NCBI GenBank assembly: GCA_004552515.1
Contig: SFOF01000014.1
Coordinates: forward strand, 1-23,630
Direction of reading: 5' to 3'
DNA from: Clostridiales bacterium
Lineage (GTDB): Bacteria; Bacillota; Clostridia; Christensenellales; Aristaeellaceae
Length of the DNA stretch: 23,630 bases
Shown: piece by piece, positions 7,564 through 15,858 of the stretch
Position numbering within the stretch: position 1 is the first letter of the stretch
How the letters are laid out: each line of letters begins with the position of its first letter
Translations under genes and position numbers: made by a program
Notes under the pieces: generated by a model
Seen by the model: only the letters and a program-made list of their open reading frames with translations
Database searches by the model: none
What the model was told of the DNA's origin: nothing

Positions 7564-7957
7564 TTTTCCACAGATTTCCACAGCCTGTCAACAGGCCGTC
7601 CCCCGGCTTTCAACCGCTTATCCACAGTTTGAGTTTCGGCTTAAATATTCGTCGTTTTTCCCCTCAAAATTCAGTTATATAAAAATAGGTAGCGTTTAAT
7701 ATGATATTAACTCTTATTTTGGGGCTGATCAGCCGAAAGATTTTCGGCCGAAGGGCGCCGAATTTACTCGCTTTCCGCTTGATTCAATCCGCGTTTTCTG
7801 ATATGATCTATAAGCGATTCGATGTGAAATATGCACAGGCCGAATCCCCGTTGTCCACATGATGTGGATAACCCTGTGGATAAGTCGGGTTTTGGCCCAA
7901 TATATTGTACTGCGCGGCGGTTGAGACAAGCCGCTTTCAGTTTTTTGGAGGATACGC
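7564..7957. other. Replication origin, upstream part (oriC: DnaA boxes and AT-rich region)
   Basis: The stretch between the DUF5107 gene and dnaA holds exact DnaA boxes at 7618-7626 (TTATCCACA), 7863-7871 and 7875-7883 (both TGTGGATAA). Near matches lie at 7564-7572, 7574-7582 and 7851-7859 (TTGTCCACA). Positions 7640-7720 are strikingly AT-rich for this GC-rich sequence and include the 15-nt palindrome TTAATAT-G-ATATTAA (7696-7710). This is followed by GGCTGATCAGCC (7723-7734) and GCCGAAA-GAT-TTTCGGC (7732-7748). Another palindrome, GCCTGT-CA-ACAGGC, lies at 7583-7596. Genes diverge from here, as expected at an origin. Confidence 0.85.
7779..7807 (+). promoter_or_regulatory. dnaA promoter
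   Basis: TTGATT (7779-7784) and TATGAT (7802-7807) are 17 nt apart. The leader of about 145 nt contains two exact DnaA boxes and one near match, which fits the known self-repression of dnaA by DnaA. Confidence 0.65.
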
Positions 7958-9274
7958 ATGAGCACAACACAATGGGAGAACGCGCTTCAGCTGATCAGGC
8001 AGGAGGTCAACGACATCCAGTATGAAACCTGGTTCAAGCCGCTGGTGCCGATCATTGTCGGGGACAGCCATATGTATTTCGAGCTGGAGCAGGGCTTTAT
8101 CCTCACGACCATGCGCTCGCGCTATCGTTCCCTGATCGAGAACGCCGTCATGATCAGCTATGGCCACAAATATCAGGTGGATTTTGTCGCAAAGGGCGAA
8201 AATCCCATCTTTTCGGCCGCCCAGAAGCGCGACGAACCCAAAAGCGAGAATGATCTGCTCATCGCCTCGATGCTCAACCCGAAGTATACCTTCGACACGT
8301 TCGTCGTGGGCGCGTCCAACCGGTTTGCGCACGCGGCCTCGCTGGCCGTAGCGGAGCTGCCGGCCGACGCCTACAATCCACTGTTTCTCTACGGCGGCGT
8401 GGGGCTGGGCAAGACGCACCTCATGCACGCCATCGGCCACTATATTCATCAGAACAATCCGAGCGCGCGGCTGCTCTACATCACGTCCGAAAATTTCACC
8501 AACCAGCTGATCACCGCCATCGCACAGAAAACCAATCAGGAGCTGCGCGACCGGCTGCGCACCGTGGACGTGCTGATGGTGGACGACATTCAGTTCATCG
8601 CCGGCAAGACCGCTACTCAGGAGGAATTCTTCCATACATTTAACGAGCTGCGCGATAACGGCAAGCAGATCATCATTTCCTCCGACCGGCCTCCCAAGGA
8701 GATCCCGACGCTGGAGGAACGGCTGCGCTCCCGCTTCGAATGGGGCCTGATCGCCGATATTCAGAAGCCCGATTACGAAACCCGCATCGCGATCCTGCGC
8801 AAAAAGGCCGAGCTGGAGCACATCGTCATTTCCGACAGCGTGCTTCACTATATCGCCGAAAAAACCGAGTCCAACATCCGCGAGCTGGAAGGCTCGCTCA
8901 CCCGCGTCAACGCCATGGCGCAGCTCTCCGGCGGCTCGATCACGCTGGATATGGCGCAGGAAGCGCTCGAGAGCATCATGCCCTCCAACGAAGCGCGCGC
9001 CGTCACGCCCGAGGGCATCATGAAGGCGGTCGCCGCGTATTTCAACGTCACCGAGGCCGATCTGCTCTCCCAGCGGCGCAATCGCGAAATCGCCACGGCG
9101 CGGCAGGTGGCCATGTACTTAACGCGCGAGCAGACCCGCCTGTCCACGACGCGCATCGGCGATCTCTACGGCGGGCGCGATCACACGACGGTCATGCACG
9201 CCTGCGACAAAATCGCCGAGCTGGCCGAAACGGACGACGCCATCCGATCAGCGATTCAGGCGCTTAAAAAATAA
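7958..9274 (+). CDS. dnaA: Chromosomal replication initiator protein DnaA
   Basis: The AAA+ ATPase that binds DnaA boxes and opens the origin. It has 438 residues, normal for a short-linker Firmicute DnaA. Domain I is residues 1-75 ('WFKPL'), followed by a short linker. The ATPase core has Walker A 'GGVGLGKTH' (146-154), Walker B 'VLMVDDIQF' (205-213) and the sensor/arginine region 'LEERLRSRFEWGL'. The C-terminal DNA-binding domain carries the signature 'GGRDHTTVMHACDKI'. GGAGG lies 7 nt before the ATG. The gene sits between two clusters of its own binding sites. dnaN follows 193 nt later. Confidence 0.98.
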   Translation: MSTTQWENALQLIRQEVNDIQYETWFKPLVPIIVGDSHMYFELEQGFILTTMRSRYRSLIENAVMISYGHKYQVDFVAKGENPIFSAAQKRDEPKSENDLLIASMLNPKYTFDTFVVGASNRFAHAASLAVAELPADAYNPLFLYGGVGLGKTHLMHAIGHYIHQNNPSARLLYITSENFTNQLITAIAQKTNQELRDRLRTVDVLMVDDIQFIAGKTATQEEFFHTFNELRDNGKQIIISSDRPPKEIPTLEERLRSRFEWGLIADIQKPDYETRIAILRKKAELEHIVISDSVLHYIAEKTESNIRELEGSLTRVNAMAQLSGGSITLDMAQEALESIMPSNEARAVTPEGIMKAVAAYFNVTEADLLSQRRNREIATARQVAMYLTREQTRLSTTRIGDLYGGRDHTTVMHACDKIAELAETDDAIRSAIQALKK

Positions 9275-9467
9275 TCGTCCACAGCGCTTTCCACCGTTCT
9301 TCCCCCGCCCAAACCAGCTTATTCACAGCTTTCCCACCGCGCGCGCCGCGCCAAAACCCTTGTGGATAAAGACTTTTTTCTCACTTATCCACAGTTTCCA
9401 CAGCACTAATACGACTCTTACTCTTAAAAATAATTCTTACAACACACCATGAGGAGGCCAATCCACC
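9275..9467. other. oriC, downstream part: DnaA boxes and candidate unwinding region between dnaA and dnaN
   Basis: Exact DnaA boxes lie at 9361-9369 (TGTGGATAA) and 9385-9393 (TTATCCACA). Weaker ones are at 9275-9283, 9319-9327 (TTATTCACA) and 9394-9402. Immediately after the last box comes CTAATACGACTCTTACTCTTA (about 9406-9426), partly in the 3-nt rhythm of DnaA-trio elements, then an A/T-rich run (9427-9440). This arrangement resembles the unwinding site in the dnaA-dnaN gap of Bacillus subtilis. Confidence 0.7.
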
Positions 9468-10568
9468 ATGAAACTGTCCGTCAACACCACGGAGCTGGTC
9501 AACGCGCTGTCCATCGCGACGCACGCGCTGTCCGCGCGCAGCACCATGCCCATTTTGGAGGGTATTCTTATTGAAACGACCGAGAGCGGCATCAGCCTGA
9601 CCTGCTCGGACGGCGCCATGACCATTTCTGTTTCCGTGTCCGCCGAAGTGGCTGAAGAGGGCCGCATCGTCATGCCCGGCCGTCTTTTTGGCGACGTCGT
9701 GCGCAAGCTGCCCAGCGGCGAGCTGCAAATGACTGTGACCGTCAACATGATCGCCACCCTCAAGTGCTGCGGCTCGCGCACCACCATGGCGGGCAAGCCG
9801 GCCGATCTCTTCCCCCAGCTGCCGCAGATCGACGAGACGCATCGCGTTCATCTGCCCCAGGAGCTGCTGCGCGATATGATTCAGGAAACGCTCTTCGCCG
9901 TTTCGGCTGACGAGAGCCGAAAGATCCTTACCGGCTGCCTGCTCGAGATCGGCGGCGGCGAGGTGCGCATGGTCGGCTGCGACGGCTTCCGTCTGGCGGT
10001 TCGCGTATCTGCGATAGAGCCGAACATTCCCCCGCTGAACGCCGTCATTCCCGGAAAGCTCTTGCAGGAACTGTCCAAGATCATTTCGGGCGAGGACGAG
10101 GCGACGCTCATTTTCGGCAGCAATCAGCTGCTGGTCGAGCTCAAGAGCGTCCGGGTCTACGCGTCGCTTCTGGAGGGCGAATACATCCAGTATCGCCGCA
10201 TCATTCCGGCCTCGGCACAGACCACCGTCCACGTGCTGGACAAGGAGCAGATGGCGCTGTGCGTGGAGCGCGCCTCACTCATGGCCCGCGAGAGCAAGAC
10301 CAACATGATCAAGATGACCATCAGCCCCAGTCTGCTGGTGATCACCGCCAATTCCGAAATGGGCGATGCCTACGAGGAGGTTCAGGTGGAAACCGAGGGC
10401 GAGCCGCTTGAAATCGCCTTTAACGTAAAATACGTCACCGACGCGCTCAAGGCCATCGAGGACGATTCCTTCCTCATGCGCTTCAATTCGGCGGTCAGCC
10501 CGTGCGTGGTGACGCCGGTCGAGGGCGGCGCGTATACCTACATGATCCTGCCGCTGCGCAACGTATGA
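9468..10568 (+). CDS. dnaN: DNA polymerase III beta subunit (sliding clamp)
   Basis: Ring-shaped processivity clamp that holds DNA polymerase III on DNA. The 366 residues match the family length of three repeated domains. Recognisable pieces are 'MKLSVNTTELVNALSIATHALSARSTMPILEGILIETT' at the start, 'RIVMPGRLFGDVVRKLP', 'VRMVGCDGFRLAVR' and the C-terminal 'YMILPLRN', which forms part of the peptide-binding pocket. GAGGAGG (9450-9456) precedes the ATG by 11 nt. The stop overlaps the start of mnmE (ATGA), so the two are translationally coupled, which is not the usual partner for dnaN. Confidence 0.97.
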   Translation: MKLSVNTTELVNALSIATHALSARSTMPILEGILIETTESGISLTCSDGAMTISVSVSAEVAEEGRIVMPGRLFGDVVRKLPSGELQMTVTVNMIATLKCCGSRTTMAGKPADLFPQLPQIDETHRVHLPQELLRDMIQETLFAVSADESRKILTGCLLEIGGGEVRMVGCDGFRLAVRVSAIEPNIPPLNAVIPGKLLQELSKIISGEDEATLIFGSNQLLVELKSVRVYASLLEGEYIQYRRIIPASAQTTVHVLDKEQMALCVERASLMARESKTNMIKMTISPSLLVITANSEMGDAYEEVQVETEGEPLEIAFNVKYVTDALKAIEDDSFLMRFNSAVSPCVVTPVEGGAYTYMILPLRNV

Positions 10569-11896
10569 GCGCGCCCATTGCGGCGATCGCCACAGCGCGC
10601 GGAGAGGGCGGCGTGGCCATTGTGCGCGTGAGCGGCGACGGCGCGGAATCCATCCTTTTGGGGGCCTTCAGGCCGGCCGCGCGCGTCGGGACGCTCGAAT
10701 CGCACAGGATGTATTTCGGATGGCTGATCGACGAGAACGGCGAGAAGCTGGACGAGGTCATGGCCGTGCTCATGCGCGCCCCCAGAAGCTACACGCGCGA
10801 GGACGTCGCCGAAATCCAATGCCACGGGGGCGGCGCGGCGGCGAAGAAGGCGCTTGAGCGCGTGCTGGCGCTGGGCGCGTCTCCGGCGGGGCCGGGCGAA
10901 TTTACAAAGCGCGCCTTCATGAACGGGCGCATCGATTTAAGCCAGGCCGAGGCGGTCATGCGCGTCGTTTCGGCGGGCGGCGAGGCGGCGCTGCGCGCGT
11001 CGGTGCGCGAGCTGGAGGGCGGCGTGTCGCGCTTCGTCGGCGGCTGCCGAAAGCGGCTCAACGACCTTCTGGCGCTCATTGAGGCCTCGAACGACTTCCC
11101 CGACGAGATTGACGAGCCGGCAGCGGCCCGTAAAGTGGCCTCAGAGGCGCTGGAGATCGCGGAGCGACTGAGAGCAGGCTCGGATGAAAAGGCCGCCAGA
11201 ATCGTTCGTGAGGGGCTGAGCGTGGTTCTGGCCGGTCGCCCCAACGTGGGCAAATCGTCGCTGCTCAACGCGCTGACCGGCAGCGACCGCGCCATCGTGA
11301 CCGATCGTCCGGGCACGACGCGCGATGTGCTGACCGAAACGATAACCATCGACGGCGCGCGCATTGACCTGAGCGATACAGCGGGGCAGCGCGACACCGA
11401 GGACAGCGTCGAGAAGATCGGCGTGGAGCGGGCGCGCGCGGCGCAGAGAAGCGCCGACGTGGTGCTGGTCGTGCTGGACGGCTCCCAGCCGCTGACCGGC
11501 GAGGACAGGGCGCTGCTATCTGAAGCGGACGGGCGTTTCATCATCGTGCGCAACAAGTCTGATCTGACCGGCGGCGGCGATGCGGACGACGCGGACATAT
11601 GCGTTTCGGCGCGCACCGGCGAGGGGATCGACGAGCTGCGCCGGATGATCCGCGAGCGGGCGGGCGTGGCCGAGCTGGGCGAGACTGTGATGACCGGCCC
11701 GCGCGCCATCGCCTGCGCAAAGCGGGCGGCCGGGGCGCTCGAGCGGGCGGCGGCCTCTATCGAGGACGGCGCGCCGCTGGATATGGCCTCGATCGATCTT
11801 TGGGAGGCGCGAAACGCGCTGGGCGAAATCACCGGCGAGGACGCGGGCGAGGCGGTCATCGACGCGGTGTTCGAGCAGTTCTGCGTGGGAAAGTAG
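10565..11896 (+). CDS. mnmE: tRNA modification GTPase MnmE (TrmE)
   Basis: GTPase that, with MnmG, adds the (carboxymethyl)aminomethyl group to wobble uridine of certain tRNAs. It has 443 residues. The start is the ATG of the ATGA overlap with dnaN. A longer in-frame start at 10502 would lie wholly inside dnaN and is unlikely. The N-terminal folate-binding domain includes 'IAAIATARGEGGVAIVRVSG' and 'GEFTKRAFMNGRIDLSQAEAV'. The G domain has G1 'GRPNVGKSS' (224-232), 'RPGTTRD', G3 'DTAG' (271-274) and G4 'NKSD' (330-333). The protein ends in 'FCVGK', the family's essential C-x-GK tail. mnmG, usually next door, is not in this window. Confidence 0.97.
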   Translation: MSAPIAAIATARGEGGVAIVRVSGDGAESILLGAFRPAARVGTLESHRMYFGWLIDENGEKLDEVMAVLMRAPRSYTREDVAEIQCHGGGAAAKKALERVLALGASPAGPGEFTKRAFMNGRIDLSQAEAVMRVVSAGGEAALRASVRELEGGVSRFVGGCRKRLNDLLALIEASNDFPDEIDEPAAARKVASEALEIAERLRAGSDEKAARIVREGLSVVLAGRPNVGKSSLLNALTGSDRAIVTDRPGTTRDVLTETITIDGARIDLSDTAGQRDTEDSVEKIGVERARAAQRSADVVLVVLDGSQPLTGEDRALLSEADGRFIIVRNKSDLTGGGDADDADICVSARTGEGIDELRRMIRERAGVAELGETVMTGPRAIACAKRAAGALERAAASIEDGAPLDMASIDLWEARNALGEITGEDAGEAVIDAVFEQFCVGK

Positions 11897-11933
11897 TTAT
11901 TCACAGGTGTTTTTGGAAGCAGCCTCGATAAAA

Positions 11934-11993
11934 TGAAAAAAAAGCATCCTCCGCCGGAGAACGCGATTCAGCGCGATCGGGCGGAGGATATTT
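11934..11993. terminator. Bidirectional terminator hairpin after mnmE
   Basis: ATCCTCCGCC (11946-11955) pairs with GGCGGAGGAT (11980-11989), a perfect 10-bp stem. On the minus strand it is followed by a run of Ts (A-run before 11944). On the plus strand only a short ATTTGT follows, so it works best leftward but probably also ends the dnaN-mnmE transcript. Confidence 0.6.
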
Positions 11994-12604
11994 GTATGGG
12001 GCGGTTGGCGTGCCGTTACGGGGAGATTTCAGCGGCGATATCAGGCTTCAAAGGGGCGATGTTAATGCGGCGAAACGCACGTGCAATCCGAAACCGCGAA
12101 CGGCGTTCAGAGCGTATCGCGCGAGCGCGGCAAGGAACGGAAAGGCCCTCCGACTGTCGGCGCATGATGTCGGGGGCGGGATGATGCGAATTGCGCGCTG
12201 GAATTGGAGCGCCAATTCGGCGCGTAGCTGGGACTTTGAAAGGCTGGTGTAAATAAGCGCAGCGGGACTTTTTATGAGCCAATGCAAAAGGCGAGTGGCC
12301 GGATGGAATACTTCTGGCAAAAAAGCACGCTGGGGAAGCGTGCGCCCGATGCTGGATTTTCGGAAAAAAGTTTCGAAACACACGAGCCGGAACGCGTATC
12401 CGGGGAGGATGAGTTGACGGCGCCTCGCTCCCTCTCTCAAGGATGAAAGCGCGCGCTCAGGCCGCGAAAGCTCGAAACGTTCAAAGGCGCAATTGGACGC
12501 TTGACGCATTGATCGGGCGGCTCTGGAAAAGGGAGCGCGCTCCTCCGGCTTATCGGCGCGCACAGTCCGATAAAGGGCGGCTGAAAGCGGACGCGTGGAT
12601 GCGC

Positions 12605-12645
12605 AAAAAACAGCCTGCGGACGACGCTTGTCCACAGGCTGTTTT
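12605..12645 (-). terminator. Terminator of the GH127 gene
   Basis: AAAACAGCCTG (12607-12617) pairs with CAGGCTGTTTT (12635-12645), 11 bp. On the minus strand a T-run follows. It stands 12 nt past the GH127 stop. The loop includes TTGTCCACA (12628-12636), a one-mismatch DnaA box. Confidence 0.85.
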
Positions 12646-12656
12646 GGCGGGCGCGT

Positions 12657-14534
12657 TTACTTTACCGCGAACCAGGCGGCCATGCGCGATTCGTCCGTCC
12701 AGGTCTTGCCGGCGGAGGCGTAATCGACCATGGGCAGCACGGAGCCGTCGGTCAGGGCGATATCCTGCGCGACGACGCACTTAAACGGCGTTTCGGCGCG
12801 GGAGACGGCGCGCACGGAGCCGTCCTCGTTGAACACGGGCGAGACGGCGCGATCGACGAAATCGCCGGTGCGCGCGTCGCGGGCCAGCACGATCGGGCCG
12901 CGGCGCAGCGCGATGAACGGCGCGTCCTTCGAATCGACGCCGTAATCCTCGGGGCGGACGGGCATGACGCGCAGATCCAGCGTCAGGAGCACCGTGTCGC
13001 CGTTATTCCATTCGCGATCCAGGCGCGCATAGTCGCCGGGCTTGACGGAAACCGGCTCGCCGTTTACAGACAGCGCGGTCTTTTCGCTCCATGCGGGAAT
13101 GCGCACGCCCAGCGTGAAGCGCTCGGGGGCGTTCAGGCCGAGGGTCATGCGGACGGTGCCGCCCACGGGATAGGCGGTGGCGGTCTTGATCGTGAGCGGC
13201 TGATCGGCGGGCGTGAAGGCCTTCACAGTGCCGTTCAGGAAGAGATTGACATACAGACCGTCCTTCGCCGCGGAGACGGAGGACATTCCGATCAGGCCGA
13301 GTCCCGCCGCGCCGATGCAGGCGCAGCAGCCGTAGAACGTGCCGTTTTCCATGACCTTGTAGCCGCCCATCTTGCGGCCGCGCAGGCCGGGCAGCAGCGG
13401 CGAATAGCTGTCGAAGGGCAGGCCGCCGTTGATCGTCACGCCGTCGGTGTTGATCGAGCCGATCAGGGCGTTGTAGATCGACTGCTCCATGTGGTCGGCG
13501 AAGGCGGCCTCGCCGGTCAGGCAGAGCACCTGATAGCACAGCTTCATCCAGGTGACGGTGACGCAGGTTTCCTGCATGATGCCCTTTTCGGTTACGTCCA
13601 GCTGGCGCACGGCGGAATGATCGAACAGCTCGTGCGTGCAGCCCGCACAGCCGATCACCGTGATGTCGGAGGCGTAGACGCGGCGGGCGAAGCGCACCAC
13701 GGCGTCCCTCCACTTTTCGATGCCGGTGACGCGGTAGTATTCGAGCAGGCCCTCGAAGCAGCTCATCATCTCGTAGGCCTTGGTGACGGGATACTGATAG
13801 GGATCGAGCCTGTCCTCATAGGCCATCTCGAAGATATTGGCGATCGAGGTGCCGCCGCGCTCGACGATATAGGCGGCGAAGTCCAGATATTTCGGCTCGC
13901 CGGTCAGGTTATACAGCCGCACAAACGGCTCCAGCACGGAGCTGGAGTTCAGGCCGTGCCAGTGGCTGGTGGCCTCGTTGATCTCGAGCTTGCCCTCATC
14001 GGCGGGGCCGAGCTTTTCGATCATGTAGTCGGCATGGCGGCGCAGCGCGGCGAGAATGTCGGCCTTGAGCGTTTCGTCCGGGCAGATTTCGAGGAAATAC
14101 TGCATCCCCAGCAGGATGTACTTGCGGCCCCAGATGTCCCAGCCGTCGAATTCCTTCTCGGGCGAGTAGGTGGAGAAGCGGCCAAGCGCGTCCTGCGCGG
14201 TGAGCATATCGCGCACGGTGGCCTCGAGCGCCTGATACAGCGCCGCATCGCGCGTGGTCTGATAGGTGAAGCAGCCGCCGCGCATCATCTTGCCCCAGTA
14301 TTCGCAGCGCCAGCCGCGGTCGGAATCGTCCACGCTGCCCTGGCGGAACTGATTGACGAACAGCTTCCACAGATCGGCGTCGAGCAGCTGGATTTTTTCA
14401 ATATAGCGGATGGAATCCATCAGCGCGCCGGTAAAGACGTTGCTGCCGGCCGGCAGGGGAAAGAACGTGTCGGTGTTTTTGCGCGGCGCATAGGCGCTTT
14501 TCTCGGCGCAGAAATCGTTGATCGTCCGATTCAT
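12657..14534 (-). CDS. GH127-like beta-L-arabinofuranosidase
   Basis: Probable retaining glycosidase releasing beta-L-arabinofuranose from plant glycans, 625 residues, cytoplasmic (no signal peptide). An (alpha/alpha) barrel domain spans about 1-430 and beta-sandwich domains follow. GH127 enzymes use a zinc-held cysteine nucleophile; the matching residues appear as E322 and C324 in 'QETCVTVTW' and C403-C404 in 'YGCCACIG', corresponding to E338, C340, C417 and C418 of Bifidobacterium HypBA1. GAGAGG lies about 12 nt before the ATG, with a promoter further up. It is divergent from the MreB-like gene and ends at its own terminator. Related families (GH146 and others) share this fold, so the precise substrate is uncertain. 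Confidence 0.85.
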   Translation of the reverse strand: MNRTINDFCAEKSAYAPRKNTDTFFPLPAGSNVFTGALMDSIRYIEKIQLLDADLWKLFVNQFRQGSVDDSDRGWRCEYWGKMMRGGCFTYQTTRDAALYQALEATVRDMLTAQDALGRFSTYSPEKEFDGWDIWGRKYILLGMQYFLEICPDETLKADILAALRRHADYMIEKLGPADEGKLEINEATSHWHGLNSSSVLEPFVRLYNLTGEPKYLDFAAYIVERGGTSIANIFEMAYEDRLDPYQYPVTKAYEMMSCFEGLLEYYRVTGIEKWRDAVVRFARRVYASDITVIGCAGCTHELFDHSAVRQLDVTEKGIMQETCVTVTWMKLCYQVLCLTGEAAFADHMEQSIYNALIGSINTDGVTINGGLPFDSYSPLLPGLRGRKMGGYKVMENGTFYGCCACIGAAGLGLIGMSSVSAAKDGLYVNLFLNGTVKAFTPADQPLTIKTATAYPVGGTVRMTLGLNAPERFTLGVRIPAWSEKTALSVNGEPVSVKPGDYARLDREWNNGDTVLLTLDLRVMPVRPEDYGVDSKDAPFIALRRGPIVLARDARTGDFVDRAVSPVFNEDGSVRAVSRAETPFKCVVAQDIALTDGSVLPMVDYASAGKTWTDESRMAAWFAVK

Positions 14535-14593
14535 AGCGATGAAAGCCTCTCTTTCGCAATGTCAAAAAGGCTCAAAGAGCCATTCTGTCCCCT

Positions 14594-14622
14594 ATTATAT
14601 CATGCCGCGCGCGGAAGAACAA
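14594..14622 (-). promoter_or_regulatory. Promoter of the GH127 gene
   Basis: On the minus strand TTGTTC (14622-14617) and TATAAT (14599-14594) are 17 nt apart, 60 nt before the ATG. Confidence 0.7.
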
Positions 14623-14632
14623 GAGCGCTCTT
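14621..14632. promoter_or_regulatory. Operator-like palindrome AAGAGCGCTCTT
   Basis: A perfect 12-bp palindrome lies between the -35 regions of the two divergent promoters. Its core AGAGCGCTCT recurs upstream of the glycyl radical enzyme (15830-15839). A central CG dyad of this type is common in operators of LacI-family regulators. Binding is inferred only. Confidence 0.45.
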
Positions 14633-14650
14633 TCGCGGCGGCGGGAAATG

Positions 14651-14659
14651 TGCTATAAT
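14651..14659 (+). promoter_or_regulatory. Extended -10 promoter of the MreB-like gene
   Basis: TGCTATAAT at 14651-14659 is a TGn extended -10. The -35 (TTTCGC, 14631-14636) is weak. It lies about 90 nt before the ATG at 14751. Confidence 0.55.
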
Positions 14660-14750
14660 TCAAAACGAGAGGTTCAGCTTCACAGATCAGTGAATATCGC
14701 GGAAAACGCGCCGCTTAACTTCACTTTACAGGGATCATGGAGGATTTTTC

Positions 14751-15743
14751 ATGCTTTGGGATATTGGAATTGAATTGGGAGAGACGGCTGTGCGCATGGC
14801 CACGCGCGAAAAGGGGCTGGCCTTCGCCGCGCCGTCCTGGGGAGCCGCGCGGAAGGGTGCGCTGATCGCCATCGGGGACGAGGCGCGCCAGATGCTGGGG
14901 CGCACGCCGCCGGGCGTAACGCTCAGCAGGCCGCTCGAGCACGGCTCGATCGCCGACGCGCGGTTGACGGCGCAGTGGCTGACGCGGCTGCTGGAGCCGT
15001 TTGTGGGCGGCGCGAAGGTGAATCGCCCGTCGGTGGTCTTTCTGGACGGAGGCCGGCTCGCGCCGGGGGAACGGGAAATGCTGATCGACACGGCACGCGA
15101 GCTGGGCGCGGGGACGTGCGGCTTTCTGGAGGAAGCGGTCGCGGCGGCGGCCGGCGCGGGGCTGGACGTATCAAGGCCCGAGGGGCGCGCGGTGCTGGAC
15201 GCGGGCGCGGGCCGCATGAGCGCGTCGCTGGTCGCGCGGGGGCGCGTCGTGCTGGCGAAGGGACTGAGCTACGGCTTTGACCGCATGAACGAGGACATTG
15301 TGCAGCTCGTGCGCGCCGAGACGGGGCTGAGGATCGGCTTTCAGGCGGCGGAGGAGCTGAAGCTGGTGCTGGGAAGCGCGCTGCCTGCCCGCGAGGTCAC
15401 GGCCACGGCGGTCGGGCTGGACATGAAGACCGGCTTTCCGGGCGAGCGGGAGATCAGCGCCGTGCAGATCAAGCGGGCGGTCGATCCGCTGGTGGACGCG
15501 CTGACGCTGCTGATCAACGGCCTGATCGGGGACGCGCCCGAGGAGCTGTCGGCCGATCTTCTGAAGGGCGGGCTGATCCTGACCGGCGGCGGCGCGCTGC
15601 TCTCCGGGCTGGATGCCGTGCTGGACGAACGGTGCGGCTTGCCCTGCCATCGCCCCGAAACGCCGGGAATGTGTACGTTCAAGGGCATGGCGCGCGTTTT
15701 GCAGGATAAAAAGCTCGCCGATCTGACCGTGCGGGCGGTGTGA
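14751..15743 (+). CDS. Divergent MreB/Mbl-like actin homologue
   Basis: A 330-residue actin-fold protein, close to MreB length (about 335-345). MreB polymers guide sidewall peptidoglycan synthesis. The homology is visible as 'DIGIELG' (MreB: 'GIDLGT'), 'IGDEARQMLGRTPPGV', 'RPLEHGSIADARLTAQWL', 'FLEEAVAAAAGAGLDV' (keeping the Glu region), 'EELKLVLGSA' and 'GLILTGGGALLSGLDAVL'. The second phosphate loop, usually 'DIGGGTT', reads 'DAGAGRM', and the first loop lacks the usual 'GTANT'. Nucleotide binding may therefore be altered. GGAGG lies 7-8 nt before the ATG. It stands alone, without mreC or mreD. Probably a paralogue of the main MreB; role unknown. Confidence 0.8.
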   Translation: MLWDIGIELGETAVRMATREKGLAFAAPSWGAARKGALIAIGDEARQMLGRTPPGVTLSRPLEHGSIADARLTAQWLTRLLEPFVGGAKVNRPSVVFLDGGRLAPGEREMLIDTARELGAGTCGFLEEAVAAAAGAGLDVSRPEGRAVLDAGAGRMSASLVARGRVVLAKGLSYGFDRMNEDIVQLVRAETGLRIGFQAAEELKLVLGSALPAREVTATAVGLDMKTGFPGEREISAVQIKRAVDPLVDALTLLINGLIGDAPEELSADLLKGGLILTGGGALLSGLDAVLDERCGLPCHRPETPGMCTFKGMARVLQDKKLADLTVRAV

Positions 15744-15828
15744 CGAAGCGCGGCGTTTGCCAATCAATGACGGCAGAAATATCGAACCTGGCAGGGGCGA
15801 TATGCTATCTTATAGGGTGAGGGGCGCG

Positions 15829-15840
15829 CAGAGCGCTCTG
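15829..15840. promoter_or_regulatory. Operator-like palindrome CAGAGCGCTCTG upstream of the glycyl radical enzyme
   Basis: A perfect 12-bp palindrome stands just before the Shine-Dalgarno sequence AAAGGA (15844-15849). It shares its 10-bp core with 14622-14631. A weak promoter candidate is TTGCCA (15757-15762) with TATCGA (15780-15785). Confidence 0.4.
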
Positions 15841-15858
15841 ACGAAAGGAAAAGTAATT

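Larger units (their letters stand above)
11897..12656. other. Gene-poor spacer of 760 bp between mnmE and the GH127 gene
   Basis: No reading frame here has a ribosome site and protein-like composition. The longest frame (minus, 12635-12048) starts inside the GH127 terminator. Terminator-like hairpins occur near each end (listed separately). TTATTCACA, a one-mismatch DnaA box, lies at 11897-11905 right after mnmE. The middle (about 11990-12600) is unexplained and may be decayed or repetitive sequence. Confidence 0.5.

Noticed and set aside
12048..12635. Minus-strand frame of 195 codons in the spacer after mnmE
   Set aside because: Its start lies within the GH127 terminator hairpin, it has no ribosome site and its composition is not protein-like.
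13491..14693. Plus-strand frame of 400 codons opposite the GH127 gene
   Set aside because: Antisense shadow; it also crosses the divergent promoter region.
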